Assembly: GCF_000332135.1 (NCBI RefSeq)
Contig: NZ_KB235896.1
Coordinates: 3,243,321 to 3,307,320 of the forward strand
DNA: 64,000 nt
Direction of reading: 5' to 3'
DNA from: Anabaena sp. PCC 7108
GTDB taxonomy: Bacteria; Cyanobacteriota; Cyanobacteriia; Cyanobacteriales; Nostocaceae
Shown here: positions 7,356 to 16,084 of the stretch, in pieces
How positions within the stretch are numbered: position 1 is the stretch's first letter
Layout: every line of letters begins with the position of its first letter
Notes under the pieces: generated by a model
Seen by the model: the letters and a program-made list of their open reading frames with translations, nothing else
Databases searched by the model: none
What the model was told of the DNA's origin: nothing
Translations under genes and position numbers: made by a program

Positions 7356-7964
7356 ATGATTCAAGCCTTACCCAAACCAGTAACTTTTGAACAATTTAGT
7401 CAATGGTATCCAGACACAGGGCGTTACGAACTGCACAACGGAGTAATTGTAGAAATGAACCAACCGCTAGGGGAACATGAATTTATAATTTTGACGCTGT
7501 GCCACAACCTTATGAAAGAGATAATTCGTGATAACAAACCCTACAGGATTACTAAAAATACCTTCGTTAAAACACCAATAGCAGAATCAGCTTATTGTCC
7601 AGATATATTGTTATTAAATCCTGGCAACTTAGCTAACGAACCGTTATGGGAGAAGGAATCCACCCTCACCCAAGCTGCATCAGTTCCCTTCGTAGCCGAA
7701 GTTGTTAGCAGTAACTGGCAAACTGATTACTCTAACAAGTCCACCGATTATGAACTGATTGGGATTCCCGAATACTGGATCATAGATTACCTAGGCGTTG
7801 GTGGCAGGAGATTTATTGGTAATCCCAAATCACCAACCTTATCAATTTATTCTCTAGCTGATGGAGAATATCAAGTTAACCAGTTTCGCGGCGACGACTT
7901 GATAATTTCCCCAACATTCCCAGAATTACAATTAACTGCTAAAGAAGTTTTATTGACCAATTAA
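7356..7964 (+). CDS. Uma2 family (DUF820) endonuclease-like protein
   Basis: The 202-residue protein fits the Uma2/DUF820 family, a PD-(D/E)XK-fold group greatly expanded in cyanobacteria. It shows FEQFSQWYPDTGRYELHNGVIVEM at the start, the YCPDILLL acidic motif near residue 85, VAEVVSSNWQTDY near 110 and IPEYWIIDY near 140. Biological role is unsettled. It lies 52 bp after the primase gene and its end overlaps the end of the convergent recombinase gene by 15 bp, so no terminator separates them. Confidence 0.8.
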   Translation: MIQALPKPVTFEQFSQWYPDTGRYELHNGVIVEMNQPLGEHEFIILTLCHNLMKEIIRDNKPYRITKNTFVKTPIAESAYCPDILLLNPGNLANEPLWEKESTLTQAASVPFVAEVVSSNWQTDYSNKSTDYELIGIPEYWIIDYLGVGGRRFIGNPKSPTLSIYSLADGEYQVNQFRGDDLIISPTFPELQLTAKEVLLTN

Positions 7965-9356
7965 TTCAGACACCTGCCGTCGTGCCAGCGTCAACTTATA
8001 AAACTCAATTTCAGCCCTTAACCGGGCATTTTCTTCTCTCAAAGCCTCAACATCATCACTCCTATTAACAGCCAATTTAATTACCTTCTTCCGATTCTCC
8101 AAGCTAAACCACTTCTGATAAACCTCAGTGTGAATCTCCACTGAATGCCCCAAATTATCAGCAGCGGCTTTAATTGGTACACCCATAATATGCGCTCTAA
8201 TTGCCCAAGCATGGCGTAAATCATAGGGTGTGAAGGGAATATTTACCCGCCTAAACCATGATGAGCAATTAACTCTAATAGTGTTGATATCAGAAAAACT
8301 CACCTTATTATCAGTTTGGTTTTTCAACAGTTCCAAAAACTCAGGATTTTTCAAATCAAACAATTCAACCCAATCGGGATGTAGAGGTAAAGCCTCTCTA
8401 TATCCCGTTTTGGTGTCTGGGTGGACCTTCCAAGTATTATCAATATTTTCTGAACTCAACCACCAATCAATATTAGGAGTTACAAATAATTCTCGCGGTC
8501 GTAACCCATAAGTAGCAAGCATCCCATATACCCATTGCCACATCTTCCAACTATCCAAGCAACTCTTTTTTATAGATGGGTTTCGGCTTCGGGAGTAGTT
8601 ATAGAAACTTTGATAATACAAAACCACATCCTCATCACTGGGAATATCCCTAATTTGAGTTTGTGGTTTTTTAATTTTGATATTTTCTAAATTAAACGTT
8701 GTGATGGTTAAAGTATTTCTAAGAACCTTCAGAGTTTTAACCGCATTCTGTTTTGCGTGTTCATTCTGTAAATTTGCAATTACACAATCTATTGATTCCT
8801 GGTTTAAAGGCGTGTCTAATCCCACATACCGTTTTAGATAGTCTAAATAGTAAGAGAATGTATGTTTACTTTTTTGCGTTAACTTGTGAGATTGAAAATA
8901 TTTAATTTCAAAATCTTTCAAAGTATCACCAACAGTTGAGATGTCATCCTTGACTTTTGCGAGTTTACCTAAGTATTTATCAGTCCACTCGAATTGCTTA
9001 CGGGCCATTAATTTGCCTAACTCCTGTGCCTCCTCCTCAGCCGTCTTGACCCCATCTAAACTAGCAGGGATGCCCAGAGAAATTTTGTACTGCTTGTAAC
9101 CAGTTCCATTCCGGTCAATATCCCCAGACTTCAACGGTAAGGATGCTTGCAGTTGAATAGAGTCCTTTGCCACCACCAAACCAACTTTTACCTTTCCAGC
9201 CCTGAGTCGAGATTTAGCATCTGCGATCGCCTTCTGAAATTTCTTATCTAAATGTTGTTGAGTTGCTGCCATCTGCTTTTGGATTCCTTTGTAACTACCA
9301 TCAGTAGATGCAGGCGGCTCATACCCCTCAAAAATACCCTGATCAGAGATTTCCAT
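7950..9356 (-). CDS. XisA/XisC-like tyrosine recombinase of the nifD element
   Basis: This 468-residue site-specific recombinase is expected to excise the nifD element. Catalytic landmarks are the Arg of YGLRPRELF near 284, PYDLRHAWAIR near 379, LGHS near 400 and the nucleophilic Tyr of EVYQKWF near 412. The usual HxLRH His is Tyr (YDLRH), a substitution described for the XisA/XisC group. The C-terminus is a coiled coil (EALREENARLRAEIEFYKL). It is homologous over its full length to the recombinase at 11099-12526. It starts about 125 bp from the nifD junction and is transcribed away from nifD, the usual position of the gene in such elements. Confidence 0.92.
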   Translation of the reverse strand: MEISDQGIFEGYEPPASTDGSYKGIQKQMAATQQHLDKKFQKAIADAKSRLRAGKVKVGLVVAKDSIQLQASLPLKSGDIDRNGTGYKQYKISLGIPASLDGVKTAEEEAQELGKLMARKQFEWTDKYLGKLAKVKDDISTVGDTLKDFEIKYFQSHKLTQKSKHTFSYYLDYLKRYVGLDTPLNQESIDCVIANLQNEHAKQNAVKTLKVLRNTLTITTFNLENIKIKKPQTQIRDIPSDEDVVLYYQSFYNYSRSRNPSIKKSCLDSWKMWQWVYGMLATYGLRPRELFVTPNIDWWLSSENIDNTWKVHPDTKTGYREALPLHPDWVELFDLKNPEFLELLKNQTDNKVSFSDINTIRVNCSSWFRRVNIPFTPYDLRHAWAIRAHIMGVPIKAAADNLGHSVEIHTEVYQKWFSLENRKKVIKLAVNRSDDVEALREENARLRAEIEFYKLTLARRQVSELIGQ

Positions 9357-9359
9357 TGG

Positions 9360-9480
9360 TGTCTTAAATTTGGCTTAAAATTTAATCCATTTTCTGCTCT
9401 TTCAGCACACTGTTCAAGTTGAGCAAAGTTAGGCGTGGACTAAATTGCGGTTTACAACACCATTAACTCATATTTTGTAC
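9360..9480. promoter_or_regulatory. Right end of nifD element with recombinase promoter region
   Basis: This end region lies between the recombinase start and the nifD junction. Just upstream of the start codon a near-direct repeat of 12-bp period is seen (CTTAAATTTGG then CTTAAAATTTA), comparable in position to the AGGGTAAA pair at the nifH element. These are candidate recombinase-binding or control sites; inferred. Confidence 0.4.
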
Positions 9481-10381
9481 AGGGAATACCATAAGCTTCT
9501 TCCATGTGACGGCTGATGTAGTTCATCGAGCGGTAACAGTGGATGAGGTTCATCTTCACGTTGGGGGTCATCAACATTTCGTTGATAGTACCGTCACCAG
9601 ACCATTGAGCAACTACACGCAAACCGATTTCTTCTAACAGAATGCGGCTGGCCCAAGCATCACCACCGATGTTGTAGTCACCGATGATGGCTACGTCGTA
9701 GGGAGTGCCTTCAAACTGCAATGTACCGTCTTTCTTAGCTTTGTCTGCTCTGGGGAATACCCAGTCACGAATCATGTCGTTAGCGATGTGGTGTCCTAAA
9801 GACTGAGACACACCACGGAAACCTTCGCAACGTACAGGAATAACAGGCTTACCGATGGTTTTGGATGTCTTCTTAGCTACTGCTTCGATGTCATCCCCAA
9901 TTAGACCGATAGGACATTCAGATTGAATAGAAACACCACGGTTTAAGGGGAATAATACGTCTAATTCTTCAATTAGTTTAGTGAGTTTCTTGTCACCACC
10001 AAACACGATGTCGCGTTCTTGGAAGTCGGAAGTGAAGTGCATGGTACCAAAGGTGTCAATACCTGTTGTACCAATGTAGTAGTTACGACGACCAGACCAA
10101 GACCAGTAACCGCAACCTACGGGACCGTGGCTGATGTGGATCATGTCCTTAATAGGACCCCAAACCACACCTTTAGAACCTGCGTAAGCACAACCACGAG
10201 CAGTCATTACACCAGGAAGAGATTTGATGTTAGATTTAACACCACAATCAGCCTTACCTTCTTCAAATACGTTTAAATGCTTCTCGCGCTTTTTAGCAGC
10301 TTTTTCGGGGTAAGCTTTAAGAACTTCTTTAACTAGTTCTTTTCTTTGTTCAACAATCTTTTTGTCGTCTGGAGGAGTCAT
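9452..10381 (-). CDS. nifD: nifD 5' part, interrupted
   Basis: Nitrogenase MoFe protein alpha chain, codons 1 to about 300 of roughly 480. The P-cluster cysteines are in [18 protein letters not shown] and [10 protein letters not shown]; the FeMo-cofactor ligand cysteine is in [10 protein letters not shown] (about residue 282). After EEAYGIP the normal continuation (a W-M-E-F type sequence) is replaced by nine element-encoded residues (CTKYELMVL) and a stop. The missing 3' part includes the cofactor-binding histidine region, so no active protein forms before excision. It follows nifH in the normal order nifH-nifD. Confidence 0.93.
   Translation of the reverse strand: MTPPDDKKIVEQRKELVKEVLKAYPEKAAKKREKHLNVFEEGKADCGVKSNIKSLPGVMTARGCAYAGSKGVVWGPIKDMIHISHGPVGCGYWSWSGRRNYYIGTTGIDTFGTMHFTSDFQERDIVFGGDKKLTKLIEELDVLFPLNRGVSIQSECPIGLIGDDIEAVAKKTSKTIGKPVIPVRCEGFRGVSQSLGHHIANDMIRDWVFPRADKAKKDGTLQFEGTPYDVAIIGDYNIGGDAWASRILLEEIGLRVVAQWSGDGTINEMLMTPNVKMNLIHCYRSMNYISRHMEEAYGIPCTKYELMVL
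9480..9490 (-). other. Candidate recombination core at nifD junction
   Basis: In the nifD direction the last bases agreeing with normal nifD are GGTATTCCCTG, encoding G-I-P and the first two bases of a Trp codon. The element begins with TACAAAATA. The true repeat is some part of this 11-mer; the second copy at the nifD 3' part lies outside the window, so its exact limits cannot be fixed here. Confidence 0.55.
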
Positions 10382-10436
10382 TGTGAGTCTCTCTTGCTCC
10401 TAAAGGAACGGAAATAGGGATTAGGTTTTTGGGAAT

Positions 10437-10454
10437 GGGGACTTGAATGTCCCC
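10437..10454. repeat. Hairpin in nifH-nifD intergenic region
   Basis: GGGGAC-TTGAAT-GTCCCC is a perfect 6-bp stem with a 6-base loop in the 145-bp spacer between nifH and nifD. A second, AT-rich inverted repeat (AAAAGGAAA with TTTTCCTTTT) lies at about 10474-10505. Stem-loops here in other cyanobacteria stabilise the abundant nifH segment of the transcript; for this copy the role is inferred. Confidence 0.55.
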
Positions 10455-10526
10455 GATGGAGAGGAAGGAAGGTAAAAAGGAAATTATGTAGTGTTTTCCT
10501 TTTTCCTGTGCCTAAATTATTAATTA

Positions 10527-11009
<483 letters not shown>

Positions 11010-11082
11010 TTAAAAGCCGGAAAATGTTTATTTTCTAAAATGTTTGCCACAATCATTGTTTTGAGTAAACAGTTTTTTTATT

Positions 11083-11100
11083 AGGGTAAATCTAGGGTAT
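11083..11100 (+). promoter_or_regulatory. Paired AGGGTA motif at left end of nifH element
   Basis: AGGGTAAA-TCT-AGGGTATG precedes and overlaps the recombinase start codon about 93 bp from the core repeat. A matching pair AGGGTAAA-AAAT-AGGGTAAA lies near the right end, about 125 bp from that core, in the same orientation. They are candidate accessory recombinase sites, which would also make the recombinase self-controlling. Confidence 0.4.
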
Positions 11101-12526
11101 GGACAGAACACAGGAAGCATTTGCCGATTTTCACCAAACAGCTATTACCGATGGGGGATATTTAGGCAGAATGCAAGCAGTAGAAAATCAAGAAAATCAC
11201 TTAACGGCAAAATTAATAACAGAATTAAAGGCAATTAATGCTAGACTAAGAGCCGCAAGGGTGAGTGTTTCTGTCAGAAAATCCGGTAATTCATTACAGT
11301 TGAGAACTACCCTCCCTATTAAACCAGATGATGTTGATAAAAACGGTATCGGCACAAAGCAATATGATATTTCTTTGGGAATACCATTTAGTTTTGATGG
11401 TTTAAATACTGCGGAAGAAGAAGCTAATGAGTTGGGAAGATTAATTGCTAGAAAACAATTTATCTGGACTGATAAATATTTAGGTAAAGCTAGATTTAAA
11501 GCAAAATTTATCACAATTGGAGAGTTGATTTCTGAGTTTGAGCAAAACTATTTTCAAACTAGAAAACGCACTCTCAAAAGTAATAATACTTTTAATAGTT
11601 ATTTCTATATTGCTAAAACACATTTACCAAAGGATAAAATAGCAATAAGTGCAAATTTTATTGATGCTGTGAAATTCTGCACGTCTTCGGATAGTGTGAA
11701 AAATGAATTAATTAAAGTAATTAGAGTTTTATGTAAATGTTCTGGTGTAGAAGTTCCAGAATTGAGTAATTTGAAAATTAAAGCTATTTCTCAACGTAAA
11801 CGTGATATACCGACTGATGCAGAGATAGAACAAGAATATCTCAAGTTTGAAAATTATGCTATCAATCGTTCTAGTAAGTTGATAACTAGGGAAGATAGAA
11901 ATAATTGGAAACTTTGGCGTTGGGTTTATGGGATGTTAGCAACTTATGGATTAAGACCGATTGAGATTTTTGTTAATCCTGATTTAAATTGGTGGTTGTC
12001 ATCAGACAATGTCATGAATACATGGCGTGTAAATGAGGAATGTAAAACTGGAGAACGGGAAGCTTTGCCATTATATCCGCGTTGGATAGAAACTTTTAAT
12101 TTAAAAACAGATACAGAAGCAATTGAGTTATTAAAAGCAAAAATTAAAGATAAAATTACAAGTCGAGAAATCAACTCTGCGCGACATGGTACAGATAGAT
12201 GGTTTAGATTTGTGGGGATTCCGTTTCAACCCTATGATTTACGGCATGGTTGGGCAATTAGAGCGCATTTAATGGGGATTCCTATTAAAGCTGCTGCTGA
12301 TAATTTGGGTCATTCTGTGAATATGCACACATCCATTTATCAAAAGTGGTTTAGTTTAGAAAATCGTAAAGTTGCAATTGAAGAAGCAATTAAGAAAAAA
12401 TCGAAATTGGAAGATTTACAAGATATGGTGATTAGATTGGAACAGGAAAATGAGAGGTTGAGAATTGAGAATGAAAGATTGAGGTTACAGATAGGAAATC
12501 AAGAGTTGATAAGAATGATTAATTAA
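11099..12526 (+). CDS. XisA/XisC-like tyrosine recombinase of the nifH element
   Basis: The 475-residue recombinase is predicted to excise the nifH element. Conserved catalytic segments are YGLRPIEIF (Arg near 286), PYDLRHGWAIR (near 380), LGHS and SIYQKWF (Tyr near 413). Tyr replaces the usual first His of HxLRH, as in the nifD-element enzyme. The N-terminal block (TAEEEANELGRLIARKQF, TDKYLGK) also matches that enzyme, and the C-terminus is a leucine/glutamate coiled coil. It starts about 109 bp from the nifH 3' junction and reads into the element. No other recombinase is visible in the element. Confidence 0.93.
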   Translation: MDRTQEAFADFHQTAITDGGYLGRMQAVENQENHLTAKLITELKAINARLRAARVSVSVRKSGNSLQLRTTLPIKPDDVDKNGIGTKQYDISLGIPFSFDGLNTAEEEANELGRLIARKQFIWTDKYLGKARFKAKFITIGELISEFEQNYFQTRKRTLKSNNTFNSYFYIAKTHLPKDKIAISANFIDAVKFCTSSDSVKNELIKVIRVLCKCSGVEVPELSNLKIKAISQRKRDIPTDAEIEQEYLKFENYAINRSSKLITREDRNNWKLWRWVYGMLATYGLRPIEIFVNPDLNWWLSSDNVMNTWRVNEECKTGEREALPLYPRWIETFNLKTDTEAIELLKAKIKDKITSREINSARHGTDRWFRFVGIPFQPYDLRHGWAIRAHLMGIPIKAAADNLGHSVNMHTSIYQKWFSLENRKVAIEEAIKKKSKLEDLQDMVIRLEQENERLRIENERLRLQIGNQELIRMIN

Positions 12527-12696
12527 TATTTAATTAATACTTAATTAAGTATGGTGTATTTTTTATTACAAAAGAAGGGGACAGGGAACAGGGAACAAAT
12601 AAAAAACTAAAGTTTAAGAGTTTAAAGCTCAGTCAAAAAAAAGGATGTTTTTACAAGGAGAGTGACACGAAAAAAACAGTATCATTATTTCAATCT

Positions 12697-12884
12697 CATG
12701 TTTTTAAACATGGGAGCATCCCAAATGTGTAAGTTTATTTTTTATCTGAGCTTCCAACTGAATACAAAGCATGAAATAAACGAACCGCAAAGACGCGAAG
12801 AGCGCGAAGGTAAGAGGTTTAACAGGTTTTTTGGGTTAGTTGCGTATATTTTTGCAAAATTGGGATGCTCCCTTAAACATGAGT
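12697..12884. repeat. MITE-like palindrome (GGGAGCATCCCAA ends)
   Basis: GGGAGCATCCCAA at 12712-12724 faces its exact complement TTGGGATGCTCCC at 12860-12872. The outer sequences (TTTAAACATG and TTAAACATGA) continue part of the symmetry. The unit is about 190 bp with no coding capacity, so it is likely a non-autonomous element; it has captured an internal GACGCGAAG-type repeat. Confidence 0.6.
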
Positions 12885-13061
12885 TTTTTCTGTTAAGAGT
12901 TGCCCGTTAAGAGTTCCCTCTGAAAAATATTTATTTTGCAAAGATAATCATTTGCCAGCTACTATTTTTAGTCTGCCTGCTTCTGCTGACTTAGGAAAAC
13001 TATTAATTTTTTTATTACTGATTAATTTAGCACATTATTTATTTGCTATGGTGATTATATC

Positions 13062-13184
13062 AGGACTTACGCAACTGGCACATTGGTAGGGTGCGTCAGA
13101 TATCAACAATCTGTTTATTTGCAGGATTTATGCAGTCTGACGCACCCTACAACAGATTTTTAGTGTGACACTTGCGTAAGTCCT
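13062..13184. repeat. MITE copy A (AGGACTTACGCAA ends)
   Basis: This 123-bp unit has terminal inverted repeats AGGACTTACGCAA/TTGCGTAAGTCCT. Inside it is a second palindrome, GTAGGGTGCGTCAGA with TCTGACGCACCCTAC. A near-identical copy lies in opposite orientation at 15947-16070. No transposase is encoded, so it would have to be moved in trans. Confidence 0.8.
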
Positions 13185-13239
13185 ATATATAAGAACGATA
13201 AATTAACTATCACAATATTTTGCTCAGTTTTGTTTTCAA

Positions 13240-15075
13240 ATGAAAATTAAAAAAAAACGAAATATCCTACGCCAATCACTGACGGTTTTCCGTTATGGTG
13301 GACGGGCTGTAAGCTTAGTATGGACTACTAGTCGCTCGCTGACTATTCTTCTGGCTGGTTTAACTTTAGTGGCTGGTCTTTTGCCGGCGGCGATATCCTA
13401 CCTTGGTAAATTAATTGTTGATGCGGTGGTATTTGCCTCCTCTCAAGTTAATTTAGACAGTAATGGTGTTGTCAATAATTATGGATCTTTATTTTATGTA
13501 GGATTAGAAGCGATCGCTGTAATTTTACTAGCAGGGAGCCAACGGGGAATCACCATTTGTCAATCCTTGTTGCGAGCGTTACTAGGTCAGCGGGTAAATG
13601 TACTCATCTTAGAAAAAGCGTTAACACTGGATCTGCGGCAGTTTGAAGACTCAGAATTCTATGACAAATTAATCAATGCACGCAGAGAAGCATCCGTCCG
13701 TCCCCTTTCCCTAGTCACCCGCACCTTTGGCTTGGTACAAAATGCCCTTTCCCTGATTACCTATGGTGTTTTACTAGTAAATTTCTCAGCTTGGGCAGTA
13801 GTGATGCTGATTGTGGCAGCTATGCCTGTATTTATTGCCGAAACGAAGTTTGCTGGGGAAGCCTTTCGCTTATTTAGTTGGCGTGCGCCAGAAATTCGTC
13901 AACAGCATTATTTAGAAAATCTGTTAGCCAGAGAAGATTTTGCTACAGAAGTCAAACTCTACCAGTTAGGAGAGATGCTGCTAGGACGTTATCATAGCCT
14001 GTTTGCTCAACTCTACGGACAAGACCGTGATTTGACCCTGCGGCGAGGGTTGTGGGGGTATCTCCTCAGTTTAGTTAGTACAGTTGCTTTTTACTTAGCT
14101 TATGCTTGGATTGTTTTAGAAACAGCTGTAGGTAGAATTTCCTTGGGAGATATGACAATGTATCTCACCGTGTTTCGCCAAGGACAGTCCACTTTTGCCA
14201 ATGCCCTGATTTCTATTGGCGGGATGTATGAAGACAACCTATATTTATCGAATCTGTACGATTTCTTGGAAGAGGAAGTACCAACATCTTCGGGTCAGGC
14301 TACTACGGGTTTAAATCTCCAAGATGGTATCCGTTTTGAGAATGTATCATTTACTTATCCAGGTAGTTCTCAGCCAGCGTTGAGAAACATTTCCCTGCAT
14401 TTAAAACCTGGAGAGAAACTGGCAATTGTGGGTCAAAACGGTTCTGGTAAAACTACTTTAATAAAGCTGCTTACCCGACTTTACACCCCTGACTCTGGGC
14501 GGATTTTATTAGATGGATTGGACTTGCAGGAATGGGATGTAGATGTGCTACGTCGTCGCATTGGTGTGATTTTTCAGAACTTTGTCCGATATCAGTTCAC
14601 AGTGGGTGAGAATATTGGCGTAGGTGATATAGAACATTTAGACAACAAAACCCGCTGGCAAACTGCTGCCCAAAAAGGCATGGCCGAACCTTTTATTGAC
14701 CAATTACCGGAAAGCTTCCAGACACAGCTTGGTCGTTGGTTTAAGGGAGGACAGGAACTTTCTGGAGGACAGTGGCAAAAAATTGCTTTGTCTCGTGCTT
14801 TTATGCGATCGCAAGCAGATATCTTAGTATTGGATGAACCAACATCAGCAATAGATGCCCAAGCTGAGTTTGAGATTTTTAATCATTTTCGGGCTATTAC
14901 TCAACATCAGATGGTACTTTTGATTTCCCACCGTTTCTCAACGGTACGCATGGCTGACAAAATCGCAGTTATAGAAGATGGCGTTGTTTTGGAACTGGGA
15001 ACTCACGAAGAATTATTACAGGCAGGAGGACGTTATTCTGAGTTATTTTTATTACAAGCTGCCGGGTATCAGTAG
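13240..15075 (+). CDS. ABC exporter, fused membrane and ATPase domains
   Basis: The 611-residue half-transporter has an N-terminal membrane domain with about six helices (residues ~25-335) and a C-terminal nucleotide-binding domain. Walker A is VGQNGSGKTT near 400, the signature LSGGQWQK near 506, Walker B ILVLDEPTSA near 530, and the H-loop SHRFSTV follows. It belongs to the exporter class that works as a homodimer, moving lipids, peptides or drugs. It lacks an N-terminal C39 peptidase domain, so it is not a typical bacteriocin-processing exporter. It lies between inverted MITE copies with the small secreted protein gene, suggesting acquisition as a block. Confidence 0.88.
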   Translation: MKIKKKRNILRQSLTVFRYGGRAVSLVWTTSRSLTILLAGLTLVAGLLPAAISYLGKLIVDAVVFASSQVNLDSNGVVNNYGSLFYVGLEAIAVILLAGSQRGITICQSLLRALLGQRVNVLILEKALTLDLRQFEDSEFYDKLINARREASVRPLSLVTRTFGLVQNALSLITYGVLLVNFSAWAVVMLIVAAMPVFIAETKFAGEAFRLFSWRAPEIRQQHYLENLLAREDFATEVKLYQLGEMLLGRYHSLFAQLYGQDRDLTLRRGLWGYLLSLVSTVAFYLAYAWIVLETAVGRISLGDMTMYLTVFRQGQSTFANALISIGGMYEDNLYLSNLYDFLEEEVPTSSGQATTGLNLQDGIRFENVSFTYPGSSQPALRNISLHLKPGEKLAIVGQNGSGKTTLIKLLTRLYTPDSGRILLDGLDLQEWDVDVLRRRIGVIFQNFVRYQFTVGENIGVGDIEHLDNKTRWQTAAQKGMAEPFIDQLPESFQTQLGRWFKGGQELSGGQWQKIALSRAFMRSQADILVLDEPTSAIDAQAEFEIFNHFRAITQHQMVLLISHRFSTVRMADKIAVIEDGVVLELGTHEELLQAGGRYSELFLLQAAGYQ

Positions 15076-15292
15076 TCTTTACAAAAGAAGGGAACAGGGA
15101 ACTCTTAACAGGGAACAGGGAACAGGAAAAGAATATGTGTAATTTCTTCTGCCTAATTACTTAATTACTTGCCACAGCGTTGTTCTGGCTAATTAGTGAG
15201 AGTTATTTATTTGGTGAATAGTGGGGAATATGCATAAATCAGGAAGGTTGATCCTATTTAAAGTAGTACGCACTTAAACAAAGGATTCCATT

Positions 15293-15604
15293 ATGTATCG
15301 TATTCAGAAATTAATGAGTACCACACTTTTAGCAACTATGTTATTTTCTCCTGCTGCTTTAGCACAACAACAATCATTAACTACACAAGGCAATAATCTA
15401 GAACAGCAGGTACCATGTTTTAATGACAAAGGCAGACCGATCCGGTGTCCCTGGGAAAAACCTATAAAAGCTCCAATAGGTGGGAATACTAACGCTGAGA
15501 AGAAGCCAAATCCTTGTAATCCTAAAAAAGGAGTACCTGTTGATACTAAAGCTTGTCGTGATTACATTCTTGGTAATCCTACACCTAAGCCCAGACCTAA
15601 ATAA
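15293..15604 (+). CDS. Small secreted cysteine-containing protein
   Basis: This 103-residue protein has a clear signal peptide (basic MYRIQKL, hydrophobic core, cleavage after AALA near residue 24). The mature part is short, proline-, lysine- and glycine-rich, with four cysteines (VPCFNDKGRPIRCPW, NPCNPKKGVP, KACRDY) that could form two disulfides. No family is recognised. It follows the ABC exporter by 217 bp with its own likely promoter, inside the same MITE-bounded segment. Periplasmic or extracellular location is inferred; a link to the exporter is only positional. Confidence 0.65.
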   Translation: MYRIQKLMSTTLLATMLFSPAALAQQQSLTTQGNNLEQQVPCFNDKGRPIRCPWEKPIKAPIGGNTNAEKKPNPCNPKKGVPVDTKACRDYILGNPTPKPRPK

Positions 15605-15608
15605 ATTC

Positions 15609-15713
15609 GGCGTTACTGAATAAGGGGATGATTGAGGCTGACGCGGGGACACGGAGACGCGGTGATTATATATTGATGCAGATTCTCAAATCATCCCGCA
15701 ATTATGCAACGCC
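15609..15713. repeat. 105-bp palindromic repeat, copy 1 (GGCGTT...GCAACGCC)
   Basis: The unit begins GGCGTTACTGAATAAGG and ends GCAATTATGCAACGCC. Inner arms GGGATGATTGAG and CTCAAATCATCCC pair. A second, nearly identical copy of 113 bp lies at 61605-61717 after the exosortase gene, differing mainly by a few bases of insertion. It is transcribable as a long hairpin and sits just after a stop codon in both places. Confidence 0.8.
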
Positions 15714-15797
15714 ATAAATTCTAATAGTAAATCAGGAATTGATGAAAATGATTAATTAAAATTACAATAAGTACTAGGACAGAATTAATTACACAAT

Positions 15798-15870
15798 GTC
15801 ATTGCGAATGGAACGCAGTGGAATGACGCAATCGCAAGGGCTGGGATTGCTTCGCTTCGCTCGCAATGAC
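15798..15870. repeat. 73-bp palindromic repeat (GTCATTGCGA ends)
   Basis: GTCATTGCGA and TCGCAATGAC bound a 73-bp unit containing GGAACGCAGTGGAATGACGC and GGATTGCTTCGCTTCGC. This is a widespread small bacterial palindromic repeat type. No coding capacity. Confidence 0.6.
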
Positions 15871-15946
15871 TGTAAATATTTTTGTCCAATTACTTATGTA
15901 GGTTGGGTTAAGCGACACAGCAATCCAACTTACGTCAATTAGGATT

Positions 15947-16070
15947 AGGACTTACGCAAGTGTCACACTAAAAATCTGTTGTAGGGTGCTTTACTACTGG
16001 ATAAATCCTGCAAATAAACAGATTGTTGATATCTGACGCACCCTACTAATGTGCCAGTTGCGTAAGTCCT
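15947..16070. repeat. MITE copy B (AGGACTTACGCAA ends), inverted
   Basis: This 124-bp copy is the reverse complement of the unit at 13062-13184 except for about a dozen bases in the middle. Together the two bracket a 3-kb segment holding the ABC exporter and secreted protein genes. Confidence 0.85.
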
Positions 16071-16084
16071 GAGGATTGCATAAT

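Larger units (their letters stand above)
1..9490. mobile_element. nifD excision element (right part; left end outside window)
   Basis: nifD stops matching its family after about codon 300, and everything to the left is non-nif DNA carrying a XisA/XisC-like recombinase whose start lies about 125 bp from the junction. This is the architecture of the programmed nif elements of heterocystous cyanobacteria, which are removed during heterocyst development. The cargo seen is a run of tiny minus-strand genes, an XRE repressor, a KGK protein, a P4-type primase-helicase and a Uma2 protein, so the element looks like a satellite phage or integrative plasmid. By eye I found no HIP1 octamer in the first 7.3 kb, unlike the flanking chromosome. 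The other junction with the nifD 3' part is not in the window. Confidence 0.85.
12527..13239. other. Gene-free repeat region in nifH element
   Basis: This 713-bp region lies between the recombinase and the ABC exporter. It holds two MITE-like units (listed separately), short AGGGAACAGGGAAC tandem repeats near 12580, and an ACCGCAAAGACGCGAAG dispersed repeat near 12784 that recurs near 18422. I see no credible gene; the reading frame from 12662 to 12910 runs through the repeats. Confidence 0.6.

Noticed and set aside
12662-12910. 82-codon open frame in the nifH element
   Set aside because: It runs through MITE ends and a dispersed GACGCGAAG repeat, and the protein has no regular composition.
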